NCBI GenBank assembly: GCA_043780595.1
Contig: JAYWCL010000214.1
Location: forward strand, 1-64,000
DNA length: 64,000 nucleotides
Source: Limnoglobus sp043780595
Lineage (GTDB): Bacteria > Planctomycetota > Planctomycetia > Gemmatales > Gemmataceae
Direction of reading: 5' to 3'
The translations under genes and the position numbers were made by a program. The notes beneath the pieces were generated by a model. It saw only the letters and a program-made list of their open reading frames with translations. It did not search any database and had not been told where the DNA came from. This document shows positions 50,378 to 59,890 of this stretch, in pieces (positions within the stretch are counted from its first letter, which is position 1; every line of letters begins with the position of its first letter).

Positions 50378-52069
50378 ATGCGGATATCTGCGGCTCTTTT
50401 GCTCGTCGGCTTCTCAATCGTGCCCTCCGCGTACGGTCAATCGTCGATCTACTCGAAGGCAGTGCCACCCTCGGCGGCCACCCTCGACCAGCTAAACCTC
50501 ACGACGCAATGGACGACCGTAGTGCCGGTCGGCGGACGTTCGGACAGCGTTGGACTGGTGCAAGTCGTGCCGGGCGGGCAGATTTTCGTGCAAACCGTCG
50601 CGGGGTTGCTCGTCGCCATCGACGAGCGAACCGGTGCCCAACAATGGACCTTGAAGTACGATTCGCCGAACGCGACGATTTACCCTATCGGCGTCAACTC
50701 TCGCTTCGTGTTTGCGGTCAACGTGCTGCGGTTGTACTGCATCCAGCGCTACACGGGGACGGTCGAATTCTCTTACAGCTTGCCGCTCAATCCCACGTCG
50801 GGGCCGACCGCCGACGATACGGGATTCTACCTGATTCTGAATAGTCAGCGCATCGCAGCGTTCGATCTGCCATCGGCGATTACCGTGCCCGATAAAGCCC
50901 TCGCGGCCCTGAAAGCGAAGGGAGGTAGTATCGTCAACGACCCGAAAACCCGCAACCCGGCGAACGTGGTTGCGGACCGTTATCCGAGTGGCGCGCGGAA
51001 GTCGCTGTTTGAAGAGGATCGCTTTGAAGAGACGAAGATCACGCTCGCCACCGCCGAGCCATCGGGGAACGTCTCGCAGCGTACGCCTTCGCTTTCGGTG
51101 CTGCCGACCATGCAGCCGCCGTATCGCCTTTACGATGACAAAGGTCGATACTTAAACAAGACGGAATCGGTCGGCCTCGCGTACAGTTTGCGTCAGCCCT
51201 ACAGTTTCCGCGACCCCGCAACGGGGCAGATCCAACGGACGCCATCGCTATCGACCATGCCTTCGATGGCCGCCGTCGCCGCGAAGACCAACCTGCGCGA
51301 GCGCGGCTTGGAACCGCAGTTGCGCTGGGCGTACGGTTCGTCCGTTCGACTGGCTTACCAACCGCTGACCACCCGAAGTCGCGTGTGGGTGACGAGCGAT
51401 ACGCCCGCAATCATCGCGTTGCAAAAAGAAGACAAGGTACCGCAAGTCGATGCGAAGATGCCGGATGCCGCGACGGCTGCGTCCGCTCAAGCCGACGATG
51501 TCGCGTACATTCCGCTCGATGGGGGGAACCTTCTCGCTCTCGATCTAACGAGCGGCGGTAATGCGACGCTCCGACCCATTTGGCGAGCGAACGTCGGCGG
51601 CGTTCTGACGCGAAGCCCGCTGGCCACCAACAACGGAATTTTCCAACCCTCCGAAGGATCGGGTGTCGCGCGGATCGATCCGAAAACGGGCGATGTGACG
51701 TGGCGAACTTTGAGTACCGACGATTATCTGCTCGCGGTCAACGACGAACGCGCATACGTCCGCGACCGCCTCGGCCGCGTTCACGCCTACGACCGCAGCC
51801 GCGTTGCGGACTCCATCACCAAACGGGCGGTCGCGTTGAGTTCCATCGACCTCGGCGAGTTCCGCATCCCGACGATGAACGAGCAAACCGACCGCATCTT
51901 CCTCGCATCGGACAACGGCCTGATCGTCTGCCTTCGCGACAAAGCCCCGAAGTACAATAGCCCCATGACGGTGGCCCCACCGCTCCACAAGCCGTTGTTG
52001 AATCTCGAAAAGAAGCCCGCTCCCGCCGCAACCGCCGCCGAGCCAGCACCGGCACCGAAAACGCCTTAA
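50378..52069 (+). CDS. Secreted PQQ-like beta-propeller protein
   Basis: A 563-residue exported protein (signal MRISAALLLVGFSIVPSAYG). Several blades of a PQQ-type propeller are visible, such as VQVVPGGQIFVQTVAGLLVA with IDERTGAQQWTLKY, and later GVARIDPKTGDVTWRT. Internal low-complexity repeats (RTPSLSVLPTM and RTPSLSTMPSM) separate two propeller segments, and the last 20 residues are Ala/Pro-rich. No enzyme residues stand out. ATG at 50378 follows GGAG by nine bases. Its 3' end overlaps the convergent DUF1501 gene by 4 bp. Confidence 0.85.
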   Translation: MRISAALLLVGFSIVPSAYGQSSIYSKAVPPSAATLDQLNLTTQWTTVVPVGGRSDSVGLVQVVPGGQIFVQTVAGLLVAIDERTGAQQWTLKYDSPNATIYPIGVNSRFVFAVNVLRLYCIQRYTGTVEFSYSLPLNPTSGPTADDTGFYLILNSQRIAAFDLPSAITVPDKALAALKAKGGSIVNDPKTRNPANVVADRYPSGARKSLFEEDRFEETKITLATAEPSGNVSQRTPSLSVLPTMQPPYRLYDDKGRYLNKTESVGLAYSLRQPYSFRDPATGQIQRTPSLSTMPSMAAVAAKTNLRERGLEPQLRWAYGSSVRLAYQPLTTRSRVWVTSDTPAIIALQKEDKVPQVDAKMPDAATAASAQADDVAYIPLDGGNLLALDLTSGGNATLRPIWRANVGGVLTRSPLATNNGIFQPSEGSGVARIDPKTGDVTWRTLSTDDYLLAVNDERAYVRDRLGRVHAYDRSRVADSITKRAVALSSIDLGEFRIPTMNEQTDRIFLASDNGLIVCLRDKAPKYNSPMTVAPPLHKPLLNLEKKPAPAATAAEPAPAPKTP

Positions 52070-53493
52070 TTCAAGCCGCGGATGGGGTCCGAGTGATAGA
52101 TGTGATGCGGGCGATTCTCGGTGTCGGTCCAAGCAGTCGTCTTGGGCAGCCCGAGCGAATCGTAGATCGTTGCGGCGAAGTTCTCGGGGGTCTGCGGGTC
52201 GGTTGCAGGGTACGCCCCCTTCGCATCGGACGACCCAATCACGCGGCCACCGACCACGCCACCTCCCGCAAGCCATAGGCTCTGCACAGCACCCCAGTGG
52301 TCGCGTCCAGCTTGTTTGTAATGCTGTGGCAGCGTCGAAACCTTCGGCGTTCGCCCGAACTCACCTGCCATCACGATCAGCGTCGATTCGAGCAAACCCC
52401 GTTCCTGCAAATCGTCGAGCAATGCCGACAGTGCGCGATCCGTCGGCGGAAAGAGCTTATCTTTCAAGTGCGGGAAGGCGTTGCCGTGCGTGTCCCACGT
52501 CTCGTTGTTCCCCAAGTTCACTTGCACGAGGTTCACACCCGCTTCGACGAGGCGTGCGGACATTAAAAGGCTCCAGCCGAACGCATTGCGGCCGTAGCGG
52601 TCGAGTTCGCGCTCGCTGGCATGTTGCAAATCGAACGCTTTCCGCACGCGGCGATCCGTGAGTAACGACACCGCATCGCCGCGCGAGCGTTGATATGCGC
52701 CCGTGGCTCCCAAACGATCCATCGCCTGTCGTTGCCCGTCGATCGCATGGAGAATATCCATCCGCGAACCGAAGCGTAGTGGATCGACGCCTTGCGGCAG
52801 TTCCAGATCGGGCAGTACGAACGCGGTTCGTTTCGCGGCGATTTTCCGTTGCTGGTGGTCGAACTCGTACTCCGGGAATGCCCCGTAGGCTTTCGGCTCG
52901 AACGCGGACATCTCCAGGAACCACGGGTCGCGTTGTCGTCCCATGATGCCTGCGAACTGGCCGGGCAATACGCGCCCGCCATTGTGGACGATCTTGTCCG
53001 GCAGCACGACGGCCGGCGGCAGGTTGTTACGTGGCCGCGTGACGGCACCTGCCACCGATGCGAGACTCGGCCAATCGCCGGGCCGCGGCGCGCTCGGGTT
53101 GAACCCAATCGGTAATTGCGATTGCCCCGTGAGCATGATGTGGTGGCTACCGGAGTGATCGTTCGATGGATGCGTCAACGAACGGACCAGCGACCACATC
53201 TTCGAGCGGGCCGCGAGCATCGGCAAGTGTTCGCATATTCGCACTCCTGGCGTGGCGGTGGCAATTGGCCGGAACTCGCCGCGAATTTCCGCGGGTGCGT
53301 CGGGCTTGAGGTCGAAACTATCGTGTTGGCCGAGGCCGCCCGAAAGGAAAATGTAAATCACCGAGCGCGCTGATTTTGTTGGCTTCGCATTCTCCGCACG
53401 CAACGGCGCAAGATGTTCGAGGCCAAGGCCCAGCAGAGACGATGCGCCGGCTTGAAGCGCAACGCGGCGCGAAACGACAGGGTGTGCAAACAT
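52066..53493 (-). CDS. DUF1501 family secreted protein (third copy)
   Basis: A 475-residue DUF1501 protein with a Tat-like or Sec signal (MFAHPVVSRRVALQAGASSL). Motifs are VIYIFLSGGLGQHDSFDLKP, SGSHHIMLTGQSQLPIGFNP, NLVQVNLGNNETWDTHGNAF and VMAGEFGRTPKVSTLPQHYK with GRDHWGAVQSLWLAGGG. It is closer in length and layout to the copy at 603 than to the pair-forming copy at 15207, and it too has no DUF1549/1553 partner. The frame is open 102 bp further upstream, but ATG at 53493 begins the signal. It overlaps the propeller gene by 4 bp at its stop. Confidence 0.9.
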   Translation of the reverse strand: MFAHPVVSRRVALQAGASSLLGLGLEHLAPLRAENAKPTKSARSVIYIFLSGGLGQHDSFDLKPDAPAEIRGEFRPIATATPGVRICEHLPMLAARSKMWSLVRSLTHPSNDHSGSHHIMLTGQSQLPIGFNPSAPRPGDWPSLASVAGAVTRPRNNLPPAVVLPDKIVHNGGRVLPGQFAGIMGRQRDPWFLEMSAFEPKAYGAFPEYEFDHQQRKIAAKRTAFVLPDLELPQGVDPLRFGSRMDILHAIDGQRQAMDRLGATGAYQRSRGDAVSLLTDRRVRKAFDLQHASERELDRYGRNAFGWSLLMSARLVEAGVNLVQVNLGNNETWDTHGNAFPHLKDKLFPPTDRALSALLDDLQERGLLESTLIVMAGEFGRTPKVSTLPQHYKQAGRDHWGAVQSLWLAGGGVVGGRVIGSSDAKGAYPATDPQTPENFAATIYDSLGLPKTTAWTDTENRPHHIYHSDPIRGLN

Positions 53494-53602
53494 AACCGCA
53501 GCCTCGCCAGGCAGGAGTGAACGCGAGGAAGAATGAACGTGCAGTATGACGGATTGGAATCGAGAACGCGAGAGAATTCTCTTTTTTTGGGACATTAATG
53601 CC

Positions 53603-53906
53603 CCCAGGGGTACGACGAGGAACGTCTAACCCTGGGCTAAGTGATGGAACTCCGTTGGAGTAAATACGTGTAGCAGATGTCGTGAGACTTCTTACGCAGC
53701 GACTTCCTGCATCCCGAAGTCTCACGAATTCGACTACGTCAGAATCGCCTTGTTTTTCGGTCCTGAAAGGACCGCTCACGTAGCCCATGGTGATACCATG
53801 GGAGGGGCCGCACCCATTGGCGTTATGGCGGATCGCGTCGCGTCTCGAAGACTCGCCACGACTGGTTTTTAAGGGTATTTTCCCCCGCGCAGGCTAAAGA
53901 CCTGCG
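53603..53906. repeat. Row of short palindromic units, REP/BIME-like
   Basis: Five inverted repeats follow one another with no gene: CCCAGGG/CCCTGGG (53603-53636), a 22-bp imperfect pair containing cgtgagacttc/gaagtctcacg (53670-53737), GGTCCT/AGGACC (53759-53773), CCCATGGT/ACCATGGG with a 3-bp loop (53784-53802), and CGCAGG/CCTGCG (53888-53906). Similar units occur at 48231-48463. They look like a cluster of planctomycete intergenic palindromes. The remainder of the gap between DUF1501 (53493) and the kinase (53963) shows nothing else. Confidence 0.65.
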
Positions 53907-53962
53907 GCTACCAGAATAAGAAAAGAATGGACACTTCTATCCTGCCAATCCTGCGAATCCTG

Positions 53963-56605
53963 TCATTTCTTCTTCTCTTTCTTCTCCTGTTCCTTCCAAA
54001 AGTCATCCGCTTTCTGCTGGTTGATCATTACGAGCGACGGGATCGCTTTCAAGATTTTCGCATCGCGATCGTACTGGTAGTCCAACTCGAGATGTTTCAG
54101 CGGCATCATGCGAATGGGATTCGTATCCGCGACTTTCGTGCCGTTGAATTTTAACACGGTCAGCGGCATCCCAATCAGTGGAGACAGATCTCGAATCTCG
54201 GTGCCCGTCGCCAGCAAATGTTCCAGTGGCATGCCCTTCAACGGCGACAGATCGTCGACTTTCGTGAGGTTCAGACAGAGGAAATTCAACGGTTGTCCGC
54301 GTAGTGCTTCGAGATCGAGTTTGACTTCACCACCGCCGATGTTCAGGCTTTTCAACTTCATCCCTTTGAGCGGCATAAGATCGTTCCCCGTGAACCCCCA
54401 GACACTCAGAATTTCGAGTGGCATACCTTTTAGTGAATTGATGTCGCTGATCTTGAAATTGCCGTCGAACGCGGCATCGCGAAGCGGTAACCCGATCAGC
54501 GGACTGAGATCCGTGTAAGTTCCAAAGTAGATACGCAGCGATTGCAGATGGCGGAGTTCGCGCAGTGGAGAGATCGTTTTGATTTGTTGGGCATTGTCGA
54601 TGATCAGTTTGGTCACGCGGTCGTCGGTGATCTCCGAATCGACCTTGCCGTGGAAGCCAGGATTGAGCCGAATCAATTCGGCGACGACCGCCTCGAGATG
54701 TTGTCGCGAAGTGACCGTCGCATCGCCAACGGGAACCCGTATCAGACGCATCCCGCCGGTATTGCTTCGGTTTTCGAGGTTATAAGCTGTTCGACATTCT
54801 CTGATTTTCCAATCCGACGATACAATATCGAAACGCCCTCCGGCGATCAGTCTTCCAACACCGTAAATGTCGTCGAGGTGTTCGCTGACATTACCGTGCA
54901 TATCGTGGATACCCAGCCGGTTCGGCTTGTAGCTTCCCACGCGCGTTGGCGACTGCAAACCGTTCTCTTTGAGGTTCCCCATTTCCGCAGTCCACGTCAT
55001 CGAAGGCTCGCCAGCATAATAATCGCAACCGAGATCTGCGTCGGTTTGTCCTGGGCCGTTGCGGCAGGCGTATTCCCATTCGTTAAATGTCGGCAACCGG
55101 TACACCCAACCGCTCTCTTGCGTTTTCCGGTTTAATTGCCGGATGTACTCTTGGCAGTCGTTCCACGACACGCGCTCGACGGGATACCGTTTGAGATCCT
55201 CATCGGAAACGGTCGCGACCGCATCGCGGCCCGCATTCGTTCGCGAGAAGTGGCTCGGATCCGTCCCCGGCCCGATGACCTTCTCCCACTCTTCGCGGGT
55301 CAGTTCGTATTTGCCGATGTAGAAGTCGTACGGAATCGTCACTTCGCGCGGCCCCACGACGCCCTTGTCTCCGCCGAGTTTCGACTTCCCAGCCGGGACG
55401 CGAACGAACTCGATACCGAGCGAATTCGTGTAGCTGGTGGCAACTTTCTCAACCGGCTTTTCGACAACTTCGATCGGTGGTGATACGGCTGGAATCTTCG
55501 GTTTGGCGAGCAGAAATGCAAACAGCAACGCGACGAGCGCGGCACAAGCTACGAACCCAATTGTGGCAAAAGCGGACCACTTCTTCGACCGTACCGGTTT
55601 ATGCGGGACGGGTGGCTGAACCGCGATACCCTGCTGCATATCCTTCAAGCACTTTTCTAAAACAACTGCGACTTCTTCTGCCGAACCGAAACGACGTTCG
55701 GGCTTCTTCTCGTGCAGTTTCGAGATAATGTCGCATAGCCATTGCGGCGTTTCGGGGATGATCTCTTGGATCGGTCGTGGCTCTTCCTCTACCACTCGCT
55801 TGAGTACGGAAAGCACGCTCGACGCACGGAACGGCGGTCGCCCGCTGACCATCACATACAGCACGCTTCCGAGGCTATATAAATCCGCACGATGGTCGAA
55901 CGCATCGCCGCGCGCTTGCTCGGGTGCCATGAACATCGGCGTGCCGACGACCATGCCGCTCTGGCTCAGGCTGGCATCGTCGGCGGCGCGGGCTAACCCG
56001 AAATCGGTGAGCTTCACCGTGATGTTGACGCCATCTTCGAGCAGCACATTAGCGGGCTTGATATCGCGATGCACCAACCCCGTGGCGTGTGCGGCGGCCA
56101 ACCCGCGTGCGATTTGTGCGCCGATCTTCAATACCTCCGCCACATCGAGCGGCCCGGTACGGTTGAGGTGCTGTTGCAGCGAAATACCGGGAACGTATTC
56201 CATCACCAGGTACGGCGCCGGCTTCTCTTCGACGGCGTAAATGCGAACGACGTTCTCGCTACGGACCGCCGCACCCGCACGGGCTTCGCGCACGAAGCGC
56301 TTCCGCGCCGGCGAGTTGATCGCCATCTGCGAAGACATCATCTTGATGGCCACGATCCGCTGCAGTTTCTGGTCGAACGCTTTCACGACGACGCCAAACC
56401 CACCGCGACCAATCGTTTCCAACACTTCGAAATGCCCCAACTCCGGCAACTCCTTCGTGCCACCGAATATGGGGTTTTCGTCTTCAAACTCGGTGTCGAG
56501 CCGCCACGGATTATCCGCCTTCAGGAGGATCGATGTCTGGAGTTCGCCGACGCCAGTGGCCGGGTCGTGCAAGTTTGAACTGTACGGCAGATCTTCTTCT
56601 ATCAC
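53963..56605 (-). CDS. Ser/Thr kinase fused to SUMF1-like and leucine-rich domains
   Basis: An 880-residue membrane protein of unusual make-up. The kinase domain (about 59-325) has VLETIGRGGFGVVVKAFDQK, VAIKMMSS, LVHRDIKPANVLLEDG, TDFGLARAADD and GTPMFMAPEQARGDAFDHRA. A membrane helix is at about 345-370. The outer part has a formylglycine-generating-enzyme-like (SUMF1) domain at about 389-622 (TNSLGIEFVRVPAGKSKLGG, VERVSWNDCQEYIRQL, YRLPTFNEWEYACRNG, GGMRLIRVP). The C-terminal 200 residues are short leucine-rich repeats (LRELRHLQSLRIYFG, LSPLKGMPLEHLLATGTEIR). SUMF1 in kinases usually acts as a binding, not catalytic, domain. It may sense an extracytoplasmic ligand and signal inwards. The start is ATG at 56605. 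Confidence 0.95.
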   Translation of the reverse strand: MIEEDLPYSSNLHDPATGVGELQTSILLKADNPWRLDTEFEDENPIFGGTKELPELGHFEVLETIGRGGFGVVVKAFDQKLQRIVAIKMMSSQMAINSPARKRFVREARAGAAVRSENVVRIYAVEEKPAPYLVMEYVPGISLQQHLNRTGPLDVAEVLKIGAQIARGLAAAHATGLVHRDIKPANVLLEDGVNITVKLTDFGLARAADDASLSQSGMVVGTPMFMAPEQARGDAFDHRADLYSLGSVLYVMVSGRPPFRASSVLSVLKRVVEEEPRPIQEIIPETPQWLCDIISKLHEKKPERRFGSAEEVAVVLEKCLKDMQQGIAVQPPVPHKPVRSKKWSAFATIGFVACAALVALLFAFLLAKPKIPAVSPPIEVVEKPVEKVATSYTNSLGIEFVRVPAGKSKLGGDKGVVGPREVTIPYDFYIGKYELTREEWEKVIGPGTDPSHFSRTNAGRDAVATVSDEDLKRYPVERVSWNDCQEYIRQLNRKTQESGWVYRLPTFNEWEYACRNGPGQTDADLGCDYYAGEPSMTWTAEMGNLKENGLQSPTRVGSYKPNRLGIHDMHGNVSEHLDDIYGVGRLIAGGRFDIVSSDWKIRECRTAYNLENRSNTGGMRLIRVPVGDATVTSRQHLEAVVAELIRLNPGFHGKVDSEITDDRVTKLIIDNAQQIKTISPLRELRHLQSLRIYFGTYTDLSPLIGLPLRDAAFDGNFKISDINSLKGMPLEILSVWGFTGNDLMPLKGMKLKSLNIGGGEVKLDLEALRGQPLNFLCLNLTKVDDLSPLKGMPLEHLLATGTEIRDLSPLIGMPLTVLKFNGTKVADTNPIRMMPLKHLELDYQYDRDAKILKAIPSLVMINQQKADDFWKEQEKKEKKK

Positions 56606-56686
56606 GGAAAATCCTCGCGATGCGGATTCTCGAAAAGTTGCATCGCAGGCAGCATAGAACGCGATTGATGGAATTTCAAACTGCGA

Positions 56687-58984
56687 CTACAACATGCTGT
56701 ACGGATCGATATCGAGTTGATACTCGACGCCATTTGGCGTCTTCGCAACTGCGAGAACTTCGCGCAGCACCGCGTGGAGCGGGCTGGTAATGTCGCTCTG
56801 GATTTGAAAGTGGAAGCGGTAGTAGCCGTTCAGCTTGAACACGGGGCACTCGGCGGGGCCGAGGAGGCGTAGCGGGGCGGTGCCGGGCGTGGCGTGGCGA
56901 CGGATCGCTTCCTTGAACGCACCGGCAAGCGTGTTCGCGAACGCTTCGGATGCTTCCTGCCTCTCGCTGCGGACGATCAGCCGCGCCAGCCGGTGGTAAG
57001 GCGGGTACTGGTGCTCTTTGCGGTGGTGCAATTCTTGCGTGGCGAATTCGATGTAAGCGTGCCGCGTGGCGAGCGCGATACACGGGTGTTCCGGCGTGAA
57101 AGTCTGAATCATCACGCGGCCACCTTTCGGCCCGCGACCGGTACGCCCCGCCACTTGAGTCAACAACTGAAACGTCCGCTCGGCCGCGCGGAAGTCTGGC
57201 AGGTGCAGCCCGACGTCCGCGTTCACGACGCCGACGAGCGTGACGTTCGGGAAGTCCAGGCCTTTTGCGATCATTTGCGTACCGAGCAAGATGTGAATCG
57301 AGCCATCGCGGAACGCATCGAGTACCCGCTCGTGGCTGCCGGGCTTGGACATCGTGTCCGAGTCCATCCGCTGCACGACTTTATCCGGGAACTTCGATTC
57401 GATCTCTTCCTGAAGCTTTTCGGTGCCGAGGCCCTGATAGCGGATCGCCAGTTGGCTACACGACGGGCACTTCGCGAACGGCGGCGTTTCCCAGCCGCAG
57501 TAGTGGCAAACGAGCGCCGATTTGCCACGGTGGAACGTAACCGACAGATCGCAGTGGGCGCACTGGGCGACGTAACCGCAGGCGGGGCAATGAACGTGCG
57601 TGCTGAAACCGCGACGGTTGAGCAACAGCATCACCTGCCCGCCCGCTTTCAGCGAATCGCGCATACCCTTTTCGAGCGTGGAACCGATGGCGAAATACTT
57701 GCCGGGCGTCTTCGGTTCGTGGCGTAAATCGACGAGTGCCACCTGCGGCATCGGACGGTTTTCGACGCGGTTCGGCATCGAGATTTTGGTATAGCCACCC
57801 GGTTGGTGCGCGTTGTGCCAGCTTTCGAGGCTCGGTGTGGCCGAACCGAGAATGATCGGCACGTTCGCCAATCGTGCCCGCATGATCGCCACATCGCGGG
57901 CATGGTAACGCGGCGTCGATTCCTGTTTGAAACTGTTTTCGTGCTCTTCGTCGATGACGATCAAGCCGAGGTTCCGCGTCGGTGCGAAGACCGCACTGCG
58001 TGCCCCGACGACGACTTGCACTTTCCCCTCCGCCGCACGCCGCCAGTACGCCCCACGCTCGGAATCGGTGAGGTGACTGTGCAACACCGCGACCTGCCCG
58101 CAACGCCCGCGAAAGCGCTCGATCGTCTGCGGCGTCAGGGAAATCTCCGGCACCAGCACGATCGCTTCCTGCCCGCGGCGCACGACTTCTTCAATCGCAC
58201 GCAGGTAGATTTCCGTCTTGCCGCTACCGGTGACGCCGTGCAGCAGAAACGGATGGAACCCGCCCGTATCGAGCGCCGCACGAATGGTATCCCATGCGCG
58301 GACTTGATCTGGATTGAGCAAAAGCGGGGCGTCAGTCGAGGGCGTCGAAAGATCGTCGCCCGGTTCGACCGACTCTGCACGTTCGATGCGTTCGGTAAAT
58401 TTGCGAATCAAGCCCTTGGAAACGAGCGTATGAATCGCACTCGCCCCGCCGCCGAGCATCTTCGCCAATCGTGGCAGTTCGACCGGCTTGCCTTCTTGCT
58501 TCAACCGGTCGAGCGCCTGTTTCTGCTTCGGAGTGACGGTCGGTAATGGGTGCGGAAGCTCTTCCGGGGGTAGCGAAACGACGAACGTGGCGTTCTTCGT
58601 TCCGGCTTTATCGCGTGCCCCGGCTGGCACCACCGCGTGTAGCACTTGGCCCCAACCGCACAGGTAATAATCCGCCATCCATCGCGTGAGTTTCAGGAGT
58701 TGATCGTCTACGAGCGCCACGTCGTCGGCAAACCGCAAGATCGACTTCACGGCCCGTTGCGGGGCAATGTCGCCGATGCCGATGACGTAGCCAATCGAAC
58801 CTTTGTCGCCGCGCCCGAACGAGCATTCGACCCGTTGCCCAACGGTAATGCGATCTCGCAGCGCTTCCGGCACGGCGTAGGTGTACGCCTGATCGATCGG
58901 TCGATCGAACACGACCTCGGCAAACACCCCTGGCAGTGCGGATGTGTCGAACAAACTATTTTCGGTCATTGTGGTTGGTGACAT
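56687..58984 (-). CDS. priA: Primosomal protein N' (replication restart helicase PriA)
   Basis: A 765-residue PriA, the superfamily 2 helicase that reloads the replication machinery at stalled forks. Present are the N-terminal 3' DNA-binding domain (FDRPIDQAYTYAVPEALRDR), the Walker A LLHGVTGSGKTEIYLRAIEE, the DEEH motif in VIDEEHENSFKQE, GSATPSLESWHNA, and the zinc-binding cluster CPACGYVAQCAHCDLSVTFH with CHYCGWE and CPSC. Motifs V and VI follow in LGTQMIAKGLDFPNVTLVGV and QVAGRTGRGPKGGRVM. ATG at 58969 is an alternative start. Family length is normal, so it should be functional. Confidence 0.96.
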   Translation of the reverse strand: MSPTTMTENSLFDTSALPGVFAEVVFDRPIDQAYTYAVPEALRDRITVGQRVECSFGRGDKGSIGYVIGIGDIAPQRAVKSILRFADDVALVDDQLLKLTRWMADYYLCGWGQVLHAVVPAGARDKAGTKNATFVVSLPPEELPHPLPTVTPKQKQALDRLKQEGKPVELPRLAKMLGGGASAIHTLVSKGLIRKFTERIERAESVEPGDDLSTPSTDAPLLLNPDQVRAWDTIRAALDTGGFHPFLLHGVTGSGKTEIYLRAIEEVVRRGQEAIVLVPEISLTPQTIERFRGRCGQVAVLHSHLTDSERGAYWRRAAEGKVQVVVGARSAVFAPTRNLGLIVIDEEHENSFKQESTPRYHARDVAIMRARLANVPIILGSATPSLESWHNAHQPGGYTKISMPNRVENRPMPQVALVDLRHEPKTPGKYFAIGSTLEKGMRDSLKAGGQVMLLLNRRGFSTHVHCPACGYVAQCAHCDLSVTFHRGKSALVCHYCGWETPPFAKCPSCSQLAIRYQGLGTEKLQEEIESKFPDKVVQRMDSDTMSKPGSHERVLDAFRDGSIHILLGTQMIAKGLDFPNVTLVGVVNADVGLHLPDFRAAERTFQLLTQVAGRTGRGPKGGRVMIQTFTPEHPCIALATRHAYIEFATQELHHRKEHQYPPYHRLARLIVRSERQEASEAFANTLAGAFKEAIRRHATPGTAPLRLLGPAECPVFKLNGYYRFHFQIQSDITSPLHAVLREVLAVAKTPNGVEYQLDIDPYSML

Positions 58985-58994
58985 ATCACCACGG

Positions 58995-59028
58995 TACCCA
59001 CCCCGTCAACCGCAGAGCAAGGTGGGTA
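58995..59028. terminator. Hairpin after the 59063-59890 gene
   Basis: TACCCACC (58995-59002) and GGTGGGTA (59021-59028) form an 8-bp stem with an 18-nt loop in the 78 bp between the stop at 59063 and the priA start. It could end transcription of the upstream gene or form part of the priA leader; no T-run is present. Confidence 0.35.
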
Positions 59029-59062
59029 GCCTCACGCAGTGTCACGAATTCATAGGCTATTA

Positions 59063-59890
59063 TCAGTTCCTCGACTTGCGACCACTCACTTGCTCCAGAT
59101 TCCGCTTCTCGGCGAGCAGTGCGGCTCCGCGAGCGGAATTCGCGTCCGTGAGGTCACCCCTCATTTGGTAACTGGCGGCGAGTGTATTCAGTGCGTCGCG
59201 TTCGGCGGGGTCGAGTAGGTTCCACGTTTTGTACACGCCGTAACTGACGCCAGCGGCAACGAGTATCGTTCCTCCGGTTAAAACGACGCTCCCTACGGCC
59301 ATGCCCCCACCGCCCGCGGCCACCGCACCGCCGCCAAACCAGGCCGTTGCCGCGCTCGTATACGCGGCACCAGTAAGGGTTCCGATTGCAGTGCCAGTCG
59401 AAGCCGTTCCGACCCATCCCGCCACAGCGATCATCCCGAGATATGTTCCCGTAACAGCCGTTGTCGCCAGGGCAAGTTGGACGGCATTTCGACCGGCTTG
59501 GCTGGCTGAGAGTGTGCCGTTTACCAGTTCGTAGGAAGTGCTAGCCACGGCGAGCAAACTGCCCGCCGTTTTGAGAGACGCCGCGTATCGCCCGACTAAT
59601 GCGGTCCGAGATGCGTTCCGGCTGCCGAGCAGGCGGGCGTTGTCGTAATACACGTTTCGTGCGGCGAAAAGCGTGTCGCCCACCTTGAGTGCGGATTGAA
59701 TTGGAGCCTCACGCGAGGAGGACTCGATGGCGTTCGTCCCCATAATTGTCATCTTGGCCACGCCGCGCGATGCGGTCGCGACACGGACCCACTGCGGCAT
59801 CACCGCCGATTGTGCGACGACGGGGCCGGTCACAAGCAGGGCGAAGAAAGCGGCTACTGCGAGTCGTGTCAATAATTGCTGAGCGGCCAT
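59063..59890 (-). CDS. Exported glycine-rich hydrophobic protein, unknown function
   Basis: A 275-residue protein with a signal peptide (LLTRLAVAAFFALLVTGPVV, cleaved near AQS). Residues about 95-245 are a run of hydrophobic, glycine-rich segments: ALATTAVTGTYLGMIAVAGW, then AWFGGGAVAAGGGGMAVGSV and VLTGGTILVAAGVSYGVYKT. The last 35 residues are charged. Hydrophobic Gly/Ala-rich cores of this type occur in pore-forming or membrane-inserting proteins, but no family is recognised and that comparison is weak. Its ATG lies inside the end of the upstream gene (22-bp overlap), which implies translational coupling. A hairpin follows its stop. Confidence 0.65.
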   Translation of the reverse strand: MAAQQLLTRLAVAAFFALLVTGPVVAQSAVMPQWVRVATASRGVAKMTIMGTNAIESSSREAPIQSALKVGDTLFAARNVYYDNARLLGSRNASRTALVGRYAASLKTAGSLLAVASTSYELVNGTLSASQAGRNAVQLALATTAVTGTYLGMIAVAGWVGTASTGTAIGTLTGAAYTSAATAWFGGGAVAAGGGGMAVGSVVLTGGTILVAAGVSYGVYKTWNLLDPAERDALNTLAASYQMRGDLTDANSARGAALLAEKRNLEQVSGRKSRN

